A stretch of 64,000 nucleotides of DNA, from NCBI GenBank assembly GCA_023150805.1, contig JAKLKF010000002.1, positions 60,371 through 124,370 of the forward strand. The letters run 5' to 3'. The notes under the pieces were generated by a model. It did not search any database. It had not been told where the DNA came from and saw nothing but the letters and a program-made list of their open reading frames with translations. Below, piece after piece: positions 8,356 to 19,233 of this stretch; position 1 is the stretch's first letter, and every line of letters starts with the position of its first letter. A program made the position numbers and the translations under genes. The stretch comes from Myxococcota bacterium. Its GTDB lineage: Bacteria; Myxococcota_A; UBA796; UBA2385.

Positions 8356-8975
8356 GGCGCCGCAACCGGCCGCCGCAGCCTGTGGATGACTCTGGCCGTC
8401 GCGGCCGGAGGGCGCCCGCCGTGGCCGCCCGCGCCTGCTCGTGGAACACGAGGATGCCCACGACACCAGCCTGGGCGAGGGGTGTTCCCCGGGACAGCCG
8501 GCCGGCCAGGGCCTCCACAGCCTGTGGAAAACCATGTGCAGAAGGCCGCCCGCGCTGTGGACAGGGATGCGGAAGGCCTGCGGGTGGCCTGCGGGAGGAC
8601 GGCCCCCTCTTCCACAGCCTCCGGGCGGGCAGCCGGCCATCCACAGGCCTCCGCAGGGCCTCCACCGATCCTTCCACAAGGCCACCTCCGCGCCGATCCG
8701 CCGGCCACCGCTGTCTCCGCGGTTCTCCACAGCGTCCACAGCCCCTACGATCGACTACGAATTCAAGAGAACCTCGATGATCCCCGCAGCAGTCGTCGGT
8801 CCCGGCCCCGGGTGGTCCCCCTTCGGGAAGTCGTGACCCGCCCGTTGCCGCGGCACCCCGGGGGCAGTAGGTCGAGCCTCGATGGACCACAGGGGCGCCG
8901 CCGTCCAGGGACGCCCGCGCGGGTCCACCTCCACACCCGGGTGCTGCACCCAGGTCGAAGCATCGAGGGCACGGC
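8356..8975. promoter_or_regulatory. oriC: Putative oriC: dnaA-dnaN intergenic region rich in DnaA-box cores
   Basis: This 620-base gap has no credible gene. The core hexamer TCCACA or its complement occurs at 8381, 8514, 8523, 8556, 8611, 8640, 8673, 8726, 8735 and 8930; fewer than one would be expected by chance. The closest 9-mers to TTATCCACA, each with one mismatch, are at 8381-8389 (complement), 8523-8531 (complement) and 8723-8731. Sites 8514-8528 form an inverted pair. A relatively AT-rich patch (about 8748-8782) follows the cluster and could be the unwinding element. The dnaN promoter is probably in the last 200 bases but was not identified. Confidence 0.8.
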
Positions 8976-10094
8976 ATGGACCTCTACATCGAGCGTGACG
9001 AGCTGATCCGGGGCCTGGGGCGGGTGCAGGGCATCGTCGAGCGACGCCCCACGACCCAGGCGCTCTCCCACGTCCTGCTGCAGGCCCGCGACGGCGGCCT
9101 GACCATGACCGCCACCGACACGGCGCTGACCCTGGTCGCGCAGTACCCCGCCCGGGTGGAGGAGCCCGGCGAGCTGTCCGTCGACGCCGCGCACTTCTTC
9201 CAGATCGCCCGCTCCCTGGCCGAGCCGACGGTCCACCTGCAGACCCAGCCGGGCAACCGCATGTCGGTGCGCTGCGGCAGCGCCGAGTTCACGATCCACG
9301 GCATGGCGGCCGAGGAGTTCCCGCCCCTGGCCACCCGCGACGACCGGTCCAGCCTGACCGTCTCCGGCGGCGACCTGCGGCGCCTGATCGAGGAGACGCT
9401 GTTCAGCGTCAGCCCCGACGACAACCGCTACGGGCTCAACGGCGCCCACCTGGAAGAGCTGACCACCGACAAGGGCCAGAGCCGGATCCGCGTCGTCACC
9501 ACCGACGGCAGCCGCCTGTCGGTCTCCGAGGCGCCCTTCTCGGGCCAGTTCGGCATGGGTCGGCGGATGCTGCTGCCGCGCAAGGCCCTGGGCGAGATCA
9601 AGAAGCTGGTCGAGGCCGACGGCGAGGCCTGGCGCGTCTCCTTCGGCGAGAACTCGTCGACCTTCTCGACCCCCTCGCTGACCCTGATGGTGCGCCTCAT
9701 CGACGGCGAGTTCCCCAACTACCGCCAGGTCCTGCCGACCAGCCCGCGCCGCACCGTGCGTGTCCCGCGCGAGGCCTTCTCGGCCGCCCTCAAGCGGGTC
9801 GCCATCGTCGCCAGCGACCGCAACCACTCGGTGCGCTTCGCCTTCGAGCCCGACCAGCTCGTGCTCACGGCCGACAACGTCGACCTGGGCCACGCCCGCG
9901 AGACCGTGCCCGCCGAGCTGCAGGGTGAGCCCCTCTTCACCGGCTTCAACGTGCGGTACTTCCAGGACCTGCTCGCCGCGACCCGCAGCGACCAGCTCCA
10001 GCTCGAGCTGATCGACGTGCTCGAGCCCTGCATCGTGCGCCTGCCCGAGCGGGACGACGCCCTCTTCGTCGTCATGCCGATGCGGCTGGACTGA
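8976..10094 (+). CDS. dnaN: DNA polymerase III beta sliding clamp
   Basis: DnaN forms the ring-shaped dimer that tethers polymerase III to DNA. The 372-residue length fits the family. The three-fold clamp architecture is readable: FQIARSLAEP and the N-terminal domain, then GRRMLLPRKALGEIKKL in the middle. The C-terminal end PCIVRLPERDDALFVVMPMRLD has the classic VMPMRL terminus. It lies downstream of the origin-like region and 27 nt before recF. Confidence 0.97.
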   Translation: MDLYIERDELIRGLGRVQGIVERRPTTQALSHVLLQARDGGLTMTATDTALTLVAQYPARVEEPGELSVDAAHFFQIARSLAEPTVHLQTQPGNRMSVRCGSAEFTIHGMAAEEFPPLATRDDRSSLTVSGGDLRRLIEETLFSVSPDDNRYGLNGAHLEELTTDKGQSRIRVVTTDGSRLSVSEAPFSGQFGMGRRMLLPRKALGEIKKLVEADGEAWRVSFGENSSTFSTPSLTLMVRLIDGEFPNYRQVLPTSPRRTVRVPREAFSAALKRVAIVASDRNHSVRFAFEPDQLVLTADNVDLGHARETVPAELQGEPLFTGFNVRYFQDLLAATRSDQLQLELIDVLEPCIVRLPERDDALFVVMPMRLD

Positions 10095-10121
10095 GCCGCT
10101 GGCTGCGGCCCGCCCTGCGCC

Positions 10122-11315
10122 ATGCGCCTGACCCGCCTCGCGGTGCGTGACTGGCGCAACCTGCACGCCGCCGAGCTGTGGACCGACGCGCGCTTCGTGG
10201 TCCTGCACGGAGACAACGCCCAGGGCAAGACGAACCTGCTCGAGGCGGTGTGGATGCTGGCCACGCTGCGCAGCTTCCGCGAGGCCCGGCCCCGCCGCCT
10301 GGTCCGCGAGGGCAGCCGCCTGGCCCGCATCGAGGCCACCTCGACCGGCCCCGCCGGCACCCGCCGGCTGCAGCTGCGCCTGGGAGACGCCGGCCGGCGC
10401 CTGCAGGTCGACGGCGTGGCGCCCGCCTCGCTGACGGCCTGGTTCGAGGCCGTGCGCGCCGTGCTCTTCTGCCCGGAGCACACCAGCCTGGTCCGCGGCG
10501 GCCCCGAGGAGCGCCGCGACTTCCTCGACCGCGCGGTCTTCACGGCCCGGCCCGCCTACCTCGAGGTCGCCCGCGACTACCGCCGCCTGGTGCAGCAGAA
10601 GGCCGCCCTGCTGCGCGAGGGCCGCGCCAGCGCCGCCGAGCTGGCCGCCTGGAACCAGCGCCTGGTCGACCTGGGCGGCCGGGTGTCCATGGCCCGCCAC
10701 CAGGTGCTCCAGGAGCTGTCCGGCCCCGTCCAGGCCATGCACGCCGCCATCGCCGGCCCGGGCGCCGACGCCGGCCAGGTCGAGCTGGCGATCCGCAGCC
10801 TGGGCGGCGAGGAGCAGGGCGTCGACGAGGTCCGCGCCCGCCTGCAAGCGGCGCTCGACCGCTTCGGCGGCGAGGAGCGGCGCCGCGGCCGGGTGCTGGT
10901 GGGCCCCCACCGCGACGACCTGGTCATCCGCCTGGAGGGCCGCCTGGCGCGGGACTACGCCAGCCAGGGCCAGGCCCGCTCCCTGGTGCTGGCGCTGAAG
11001 CTGGCCGAGCTGGCGGCCGCCCGCGCCCGCGGCCAGGCGCCCCTGCTGCTGGTCGACGACCTGACCAGCGAGCTGGATCGCGGCCGGATGCGGCGGCTGG
11101 TCGAGCTGCTGGCCCACCTGGACAACCAGGTCTGGGTGACGACCACCGACGCCGGCTGGCTGGGCCCCCTGCCCGAGGGGGAGGCGGTGCACTGGCGGGT
11201 GCGCGGGGGGCAGGTCTTCGGTGGCACGCGCCGCGAGGAGCCGGACTCCACTGCGCCGTCCGAGGAGGCTGCGCAGGCGGAAGCATCGGCCCCTCCTGGC
11301 TCCCCTCGCGGTTGA
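10122..11315 (+). CDS. recF: DNA replication/repair protein RecF
   Basis: RecF is an SMC-like ATPase that loads RecA at gaps with RecO and RecR. The 397 residues contain Walker A GDNAQGKTNLLEA near residue 33, the ABC signature YASQGQARS near 290 and Walker B LLLVDDLTSELD near 312. The last ~35 residues are a low-complexity Glu/Ala/Pro tail not typical of RecF. Its position between dnaN and gyrB is the classical order. Confidence 0.95.
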   Translation: MRLTRLAVRDWRNLHAAELWTDARFVVLHGDNAQGKTNLLEAVWMLATLRSFREARPRRLVREGSRLARIEATSTGPAGTRRLQLRLGDAGRRLQVDGVAPASLTAWFEAVRAVLFCPEHTSLVRGGPEERRDFLDRAVFTARPAYLEVARDYRRLVQQKAALLREGRASAAELAAWNQRLVDLGGRVSMARHQVLQELSGPVQAMHAAIAGPGADAGQVELAIRSLGGEEQGVDEVRARLQAALDRFGGEERRRGRVLVGPHRDDLVIRLEGRLARDYASQGQARSLVLALKLAELAAARARGQAPLLLVDDLTSELDRGRMRRLVELLAHLDNQVWVTTTDAGWLGPLPEGEAVHWRVRGGQVFGGTRREEPDSTAPSEEAAQAEASAPPGSPRG

Positions 11316-11337
11316 GGGGGGGGCCCGGACGCGATAG

Positions 11338-13854
<2,517 letters not shown>

Positions 13855-13860
13855 GGTCGC

Positions 13861-14826
13861 TTGTCGGTCAGAGGCGAGGTGTCGATCCAGGGGCTCGTCG
13901 ACGCGCGGCTGGTCCTGGTCACCGGCAAGGGGGGCACGGGCAAGAGCAGCGTGGCCGCGGCCCTGGGGCGGCTGTCCGCCGAGCGGGGCCGCCGCACCGT
14001 GGTCGTCGAGATCGACGTGATGCAGACCTCGATGCCGGGGCTGCTGGGCCGCACGCCCGAGTACGCCCCGCGGCCGGTCGCGCCCCACCTGGACGTCTGC
14101 AACGTGACCTGGGCCCACGCCCTGGAGGAGTGGCTGGAGCAGGCCATCCCCGTGCAGCGGGTGGTCAAGCTCATCCTGCGCAACCGCCTGGTCGAGCTCT
14201 TCCTGGACGCGACCCCCGGCGTGCGCGAGATCGTCATCCTCTCCCGGGTCGCGACCCTGTGCGAGCGCTACGACCAGGTCGTGGTCGACCTGCCGGCCAG
14301 CGGCCACGCCATCGCCCTGCTCCAGGTGCCCTGGGTGGCCGACGACCTGCTGCACGACGGCCCCATCCACCAGCGGGCCGGCGAGCTGATCGCGCTGCTG
14401 GGCCGGCCGGACACGCGGCCCTGCGTCGTCGTGCTGCCCGAGGAGCTGGTCGTCAACGAGACCCTGGAGCTGTGCGAGGGGCTGGCCCGGGTCGCGCCGG
14501 TGCTCGCCCCCCCGGTGCTGCTGCTCAACCAGGCCGCCGCGCCCTCGCTGGCCGAGGACGAGCGGGTGCTGTTGGAGCGCATCGCGGCCGTGGTGGACCC
14601 CGCTTCGGCCGCCGGGGAGCTGGCCGCCGCGGGCCGCTGGGAGGCCGACCTGGAGCGGGCCACCGCCCAGGCCCTGGAGCGCCTGTCGACCCTGGGCCGA
14701 CCCGTCGTGCAGTTCCCCCGCCTGGGCGCGCTCGGCGGCTTCCAGGGCGGGCCCGAGGCCGTCGTCCGGCAGCTCGCCCGCGCCCTGGCCCGCGAGCTGG
14801 CCATCCCCACGGGGGGCGAGCCATGA
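13861..14826 (+). CDS. ArsA/Get3-family P-loop ATPase (first of a pair)
   Basis: This 321-residue protein has the deviant Walker A GKGGTGKSS near residue 20, then VVVEIDVMQTSMPGLLG. It also has an ATPase-type VVVDLPASGHAIALL block near residue 142 in place of the usual DTxPTGHTLR, so it fits the ArsA/Get3 anion-pump or tail-anchor superfamily. No arsenite-binding CxxC is evident. The start is TTG 13861 or GTG 13879; both are weak. It ends in an ATGA overlap with a second ArsA-like gene, so the two probably form a heterodimer. The substrate is unknown. Confidence 0.8.
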   Translation: MSVRGEVSIQGLVDARLVLVTGKGGTGKSSVAAALGRLSAERGRRTVVVEIDVMQTSMPGLLGRTPEYAPRPVAPHLDVCNVTWAHALEEWLEQAIPVQRVVKLILRNRLVELFLDATPGVREIVILSRVATLCERYDQVVVDLPASGHAIALLQVPWVADDLLHDGPIHQRAGELIALLGRPDTRPCVVVLPEELVVNETLELCEGLARVAPVLAPPVLLLNQAAAPSLAEDERVLLERIAAVVDPASAAGELAAAGRWEADLERATAQALERLSTLGRPVVQFPRLGALGGFQGGPEAVVRQLARALARELAIPTGGEP

Positions 14827-15944
14827 CCGGCGCCGACCTGCTCCTGGACCACAAGCTGGTCATCTGCGTCGGCTCCGGCGGCGTGGGCAAGACCTCGGTC
14901 GCCGCCGCCCTGGGCCTGCAGGCCGCCCTGGCCGGGCGCAAGGTGCTGGTGCTCACCATCGACCCGGCCCGCCGCCTCGCCAACAGCCTGGGCCTGCCTC
15001 GCTTCGGCAACGAGGCCGTGCGCATCGAGGTGCCGGACTGCCCGGGCGAGCTGTGGGCCATGATGCTCGACCCGGCCCACACCATCCGCGACCTCATCGG
15101 CCGCGTCAGCCCCGACGCCGCCACCGCAGAGCGCATCCTGGGCAACCGCATCTTCCTGGCCATCGCCGACAGCATCGCCGGCAGCCAGGACTACATGGCG
15201 ACCGAGAAGCTCTACGACGTCGTCAGCAGCGGGACCTGGGACCTTGTCGTGCTCGACACGCCCCCGGTGAAGAACGCGCTCGACTTCCTCGACGCGCCCG
15301 GCCGGCTGGCCCGCTTCACCGACCAGCAGATCATGAAGTGGTTCCTGGCCCCCTACGAGAAGGAGCGCGGCTTCGGGCGGCTGCTGCTGGGCACCAGCGC
15401 CCTGGTCTTCAAGCTGCTCGGCTACATCTTCGGCCACGCCTTCCTCGACGAGCTGTCCGAGTTCTTCCAGGCCTTCCGCGGGCTCTACGACGGCTTCCGC
15501 CAGCGCTCCGAGGCCGTCATCGCGATGTTCCGCCACCGCGGCACCGCCTTCGTCGTCGTGTGCGCGCCCACCTCGGCCTCGGTCGAGACCGCCCGCTTCT
15601 TCCTGGGCGAGCTGCGCGGCCGCGGCATGCCTTGCGCCGGCGTCATCGCCAACCTGCGCCACCGCGTCGGCCCCTTCGAGCCCGACCCCGAGGCGCTGCT
15701 CGGTGCGCTGGCCCGCGGGTTGGGCCAGGACCTGGCCCCCCACACGGCCGAGACCCTGCTCGCGCGCCTGGGCGCCGCCGACCGCCGGCTGCGCGAGCTG
15801 GCGGCCCTGGAGGAACGGCGCCTGACCCAGGTCCAGCAGGCGATGGGCGGCGGGCAGCGCTTCTGGTCCGCCCCGCGCCTGGAGGGAGAGGTGCACGACC
15901 TGCCCACGCTGCGCCGCCTGGGCGAACATCTGCGTTCCGCGTGA
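14823..15944 (+). CDS. ArsA/Get3-family P-loop ATPase (second of a pair)
   Basis: This 373-residue protein has the deviant Walker A GSGGVGKTSVAAALG near residue 18, the DPARRLANSLGL block and a Walker B-like VVLDTPPVKNALDFLDAP near 145. These are the standard marks of ArsA-family ATPases. The middle carries hydrophobic helices (LVFKLLGYIFGHAFLDELS) that may bind a client segment. ATG 14823 overlaps the preceding stop, so the pair is translated together downstream of gyrB. The product family is clear; the biological role is not. Confidence 0.85.
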   Translation: MTGADLLLDHKLVICVGSGGVGKTSVAAALGLQAALAGRKVLVLTIDPARRLANSLGLPRFGNEAVRIEVPDCPGELWAMMLDPAHTIRDLIGRVSPDAATAERILGNRIFLAIADSIAGSQDYMATEKLYDVVSSGTWDLVVLDTPPVKNALDFLDAPGRLARFTDQQIMKWFLAPYEKERGFGRLLLGTSALVFKLLGYIFGHAFLDELSEFFQAFRGLYDGFRQRSEAVIAMFRHRGTAFVVVCAPTSASVETARFFLGELRGRGMPCAGVIANLRHRVGPFEPDPEALLGALARGLGQDLAPHTAETLLARLGAADRRLRELAALEERRLTQVQQAMGGGQRFWSAPRLEGEVHDLPTLRRLGEHLRSA

Positions 15945-15997
15945 ACGACCGGCCGTCTGCGGCCACGGGGCTATATTGCCCCCCCTCGGAGGCGGTG

Positions 15998-16591
15998 ATG
16001 ACCCGTGCCCTGCTGTTGCTCTCGCTCGTCGCCGGACTGCTCTTCGGGGCGCCTGCCCAGGCTCGCCGCCTGCCGCTCGACCCCGAGAACCGGGTGCACC
16101 TGGGCGCGGCGCTCACCGACAACCAGACCTTCGGCATCACCGGCGGGCTGGACTCGCGCCTGACCCGGGTGGTCAGCGTCGACGTCGGCGGCTTCGTCTC
16201 TCCCATCCCCCTGCCCGACGACGTCGCCCCCGTCAGCGAGCGCGGCCAGGACTTCGTCTTCATGCGGCACGGCGTCTACGTGGCCCCCGGCCTGCGCCTG
16301 CCCCACCGCCAGCCCAAGGCCCTGCAGTGGGACCTGGTGCTCCGGCCCGGCTTCGCCGCGCTGTTCAACAGCGACGTGCACCCCGACAACCAGCTCTCCC
16401 CCAACGAGCGCTTCCAGACCATCGCCACCCCCTCGCTCTTCGGCGGCGGCGAGCTGTTGCTTCGCAAGGACCACGTCGGCCTGCGCCTGTCGGGCCGCGC
16501 CTACCTGTTCCGGCAGTTCAGCGCCTTCGAGAACGCCGACATGGTGCTGGTGCGCCCGCAGTACAGCGCCGAGCTGGTCTGGCAGTTCTGA
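15998..16591 (+). CDS. Small predicted outer-membrane beta-barrel protein
   Basis: This 197-residue protein starts with a signal peptide of about 23 residues (LLLLSLVAGLLFGAPAQA). Alternating hydrophobic strands follow, and it ends in YSAELVWQF. The terminal aromatic residue is typical of BAM-assembled outer-membrane proteins. ATG 15998 has GGAGG 5 nt upstream, and TATATT (15972-15977) is a possible -10 element. I do not recognise a named family; the barrel call is inference from sequence texture. Confidence 0.7.
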   Translation: MTRALLLLSLVAGLLFGAPAQARRLPLDPENRVHLGAALTDNQTFGITGGLDSRLTRVVSVDVGGFVSPIPLPDDVAPVSERGQDFVFMRHGVYVAPGLRLPHRQPKALQWDLVLRPGFAALFNSDVHPDNQLSPNERFQTIATPSLFGGGELLLRKDHVGLRLSGRAYLFRQFSAFENADMVLVRPQYSAELVWQF

Positions 16592-16603
16592 CCCGGGCGC
16601 CCG

Positions 16604-17584
16604 CTACAGGCCGAAGCCGTAGAAGAAGCCGCCGGCGTAGTAGCCGTCGGGCCCCACGGGCACGTCCACCACCTCGGCCGGCACCAGCTCCCCGGCCTCG
16701 TCCACGGTCAGCTCGCCCGTGCGGGGATCCGCCTCGTAGACCAGCAGGTAGTCCAGCTCGTACCAGTCGTCCCCGGCCAGGTCGGTCTGGATGAGGGTGG
16801 CGCCCAGCAGGTCCTGGTACTCGTCCCAGTCGTCGGGGAAGGCGTCCGCCAGGTCGGCGCGGAGGTCCTCGCTGGGCGGGCCGAAGCCGTAGCCATGACC
16901 GAAGCTGGCGAAGTACTCGCCCACGTCGTCGGTCCAGACCTCGGGGTCCAGGCGGTCGCAGGCGCCCTCGGTGCCCAGCAGCATCGAGCTGTCGACGGTC
17001 CAGGCCAGGCCCTCCCAGCAGGCGTCGCAGGCCGTGCTGGTGGCCGCGCCCTCGGTGTCGAAGACGACGATGCAGGCGTTCTCGGTGTCCTCCGAGCCCG
17101 CCCAGTCGTCGTTGATCAGGTACAGGCTGAGGTAGTGCCCCAGCTCGGTCCCGTCGAAGACCAGGCTGGCCTGCTCGCCGCGCAGGATGCCGCTGTCGGC
17201 GTCGATCAACAGCATGGTGGGCTCGAAGGGCGGGCCACCGCTGCCACCGTCCCCGCCGCCACCGTCTCCGGCGCCACCGTCTCCGCCGCCGCCGTCTCCG
17301 GCGCCACCGTCTCCGCCGCCGCCGTCTCCGGCGCCACCGTCTCCGCCACCGCCGTCTCCGGCGCCACCGTCTCCGCCGCCTCCGTCTCCGGCGCCGCCGT
17401 CTGCGGTGGTGCCGCCGTCTGCGGTGGTTCCGCCGTCTCCCTCGGTCCCCCCGTCGGCGGGGCTGCCGGTGTCGTCGGCGGGCTCGTCGTCGTCGTCATC
17501 GTCGTCGTCGCTGGACTTGCCCTCGAAGCAGGCGACCAGGGTCAGCGGGGCGAGCAGCAGGGCGAGGCGGGTCAGGGCGGGCAT
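16604..17584 (-). CDS. Lipoprotein with Asp-rich and GAGDGGGGDG repeat stalk
   Basis: This 326-residue lipoprotein has the lipobox LVAC at residues 16-19, followed by a run of eight Asp and then a long Gly/Asp/Thr stalk (about 35-125). Within the stalk are five copies of the decapeptide GAGDGGGGDG. The C-terminal ~200 residues are acidic and aromatic, with Cys residues in CIVVFDTEGAATSTACDACW that may form disulfides. The start has GGAGG 5 nt upstream. It converges with the barrel gene at 16591. Surface anchoring is inferred; function unknown. Confidence 0.85.
   Translation of the reverse strand: MPALTRLALLLAPLTLVACFEGKSSDDDDDDDDEPADDTGSPADGGTEGDGGTTADGGTTADGGAGDGGGGDGGAGDGGGGDGGAGDGGGGDGGAGDGGGGDGGAGDGGGGDGGSGGPPFEPTMLLIDADSGILRGEQASLVFDGTELGHYLSLYLINDDWAGSEDTENACIVVFDTEGAATSTACDACWEGLAWTVDSSMLLGTEGACDRLDPEVWTDDVGEYFASFGHGYGFGPPSEDLRADLADAFPDDWDEYQDLLGATLIQTDLAGDDWYELDYLLVYEADPRTGELTVDEAGELVPAEVVDVPVGPDGYYAGGFFYGFGL
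17251..17400. repeat. Five 30-bp tandem repeats inside the lipoprotein stalk
   Basis: There are five consecutive units of 30 bp (17251, 17281, 17311, 17341, 17371), nearly identical, each coding on the minus strand for GAGDGGGGDG. The unit is a multiple of three, so gain or loss of copies would keep the frame and change stalk length. It is not CRISPR-like, since there are no spacers. Confidence 0.9.
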
Positions 17585-17658
17585 GTCTTCCTCCAGGGGT
17601 GCGCACCATAGCCCTCGGGCGAGGTGACCGCCGCGGAGCCGCGCGCTAACGCCGGGCC

Positions 17659-19107
17659 GTGGCCGCCGAGCAGACCCGCACCCTGCGCCTCTCCGTCACC
17701 GAGGGCACCCTCGCCGCCGTCATGGTCGGCCTGGGCGAGCTGTGGTTCGTCGCCGACGCCGTGCGCCTGGGCGGCTCGCCCATCCAGCTCTCCCTGCTGG
17801 TCACCCTGCCCCAGCTCGTCGGCTCCATCGGCAGCGTGGCCATGCTGCGGTCCCTGCGCGCGGCCGGCCGCTCCCCGGGGGGAACCCCTCCAGGTTCCCC
17901 CCACGGCCCGCTCGTCGAAGTTTGCCCTCCGGGCTCCGCCCTCCCGGGCCAACCTCTCCTCCGCGGCCCTCCCCCCTCCGGGGTCAGGCCTCGCCCCGTC
18001 TTCATCCGCCGCAAGCGCGTCGTCGCCGCCGTCGTCGCCCAGGCCCTGGTGCTGGCCACCCTGTCCGGGCTGGCCCTGGCCGGCTGGCAGCGCCCCTGGG
18101 GCCTGGTCCTGGCCGCCTGCGCCTACCAGCTCTTCGGCCAGGCCGCCGGCAACGGCTGGTCCTCGTGGATCGGCGACCTGGTGCCCGCGCGCATCCGCGG
18201 CCGCTACTTCGGGCGCCGCAACCGCTGGGTGCACGGCACCACCTTCGTCGCGTTGGTGGCCGGCGGCCTGCTGCTGCACGCCACCGAGCCCAGGGCGGCC
18301 GAGGCCATGGGCACGGGCGGCCTGGGCTTCGCCGTGCTCTACGGCCTGGCCGCGCTCTTCCGCCTGGGCTCGGCCGTCCTGCTGCTGCGCAGCTACGAGC
18401 CGCCCTTCACCCCGCCCGCCGTCGACGACCGCCTGCGCACCGTGCTCACCGGCTCCGAAGGCGCCCCTGCGCGCGGCGTGGTGCTCTCGGGCAGCCTGGT
18501 CCTGCTGGCCGTCTGCGTCGGCTCGCCCTTCTTCGCCCCCTACATGCTGGGCGAGCTGCGCTTCTCCTACACGACCTACCTGGTCGCCCAGGGCTTCATC
18601 GTCATCGCCAAGGTGGTGGCCCTGCCCCTGTGGGGCCGCGCCGTCGACCGCTACGGCCCGCGCCGCGTCTACACCGTCGCCGTCCTGCTGATCGGCCTCA
18701 TCCCCCTCCCCTGGATCGGCACCACCGAGGTCGCCATCGTCTGCGCCGCCCAGGTCCTTTCCGGCACCGCCTGGGCCGCCAGCGAGGTCGGCCTGCTCTC
18801 GTTGACCCTGGCCGCCGCCCCCCCGCGCCGACGCAGCGTGCTGCTCGCCGCCCAGAGCGTCGCCCACGGCGCCGCCCAGTTCGCCGGCGGCCTGCTCGGC
18901 GCCGGGCTGCTCCACCTGCTGCCCGGCCGCTTCGCCGTGCTCTTCGCCGTCACCGCCGCCCTTCGCCTGCTGGTTGCCGCCCTGGTGCCGCGCCTGCTGG
19001 CCGCCGTGCCCAGCCCCGCGGGGCCACCGCCACCTGGGCGAGTGGTCGGCTGGGTGCCGCACGGGGGCCTGATCCGGCGGCTGGTGGCGCGCGACGACGA
19101 GGAGTGA
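17659..19107 (+). CDS. Major facilitator superfamily permease with inserted loop
   Basis: This 482-residue inner-membrane protein has about 11-12 hydrophobic helices and a typical MFS cytoplasmic loop PLWGRAVDRYGPRRVYT between later helices. Residues about 73-115, between two early membrane helices, are a Pro/Gly-rich segment of different composition encoded by DNA with strong palindromes. Removing it would rejoin a normal short basic loop (LRAAGR to RKRVV). GTG 17659 is the only sensible start. The transport substrate cannot be told. Confidence 0.8.
   Translation: MAAEQTRTLRLSVTEGTLAAVMVGLGELWFVADAVRLGGSPIQLSLLVTLPQLVGSIGSVAMLRSLRAAGRSPGGTPPGSPHGPLVEVCPPGSALPGQPLLRGPPPSGVRPRPVFIRRKRVVAAVVAQALVLATLSGLALAGWQRPWGLVLAACAYQLFGQAAGNGWSSWIGDLVPARIRGRYFGRRNRWVHGTTFVALVAGGLLLHATEPRAAEAMGTGGLGFAVLYGLAALFRLGSAVLLLRSYEPPFTPPAVDDRLRTVLTGSEGAPARGVVLSGSLVLLAVCVGSPFFAPYMLGELRFSYTTYLVAQGFIVIAKVVALPLWGRAVDRYGPRRVYTVAVLLIGLIPLPWIGTTEVAIVCAAQVLSGTAWAASEVGLLSLTLAAAPPRRRSVLLAAQSVAHGAAQFAGGLLGAGLLHLLPGRFAVLFAVTAALRLLVAALVPRLLAAVPSPAGPPPPGRVVGWVPHGGLIRRLVARDDEE
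17877..17902. repeat. Perfect inverted repeat at the head of an in-frame insertion in the MFS gene
   Basis: Arms GGGGGGAACC (17877-17886) and GGTTCCCCCC (17893-17902) are exact complements around CCTCCA. A second GC-palindromic stretch of CCCTCC/CGGGC words follows (about 17925-17955). The whole foreign-looking block spans about 17870-18003 and keeps the frame. Confidence 0.65.
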
Positions 19108-19233
19108 GGGGGGAGGGGTCAGGACTTGCCCCTTGTCACTCCGGACTTGCCGCGTCAACGGCGGGCTCGCTCCGCCCGGAGTCCTTGGCCCCTGACCGCC
19201 TGCTACCCTGGGCCTCCCCTCCCCGGCCGCGCG

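Noticed and set aside
17251..17400. Regular 30-bp repeats that might be read as CRISPR
   Set aside because: There are no spacers, the units abut, and they code for GAGDGGGGDG within a lipoprotein.
19126..19233. 36-codon N-terminal extension of cassette 1
   Set aside because: It precedes a clear signal peptide at 19234 and reads through the presumed promoter TACCCT.
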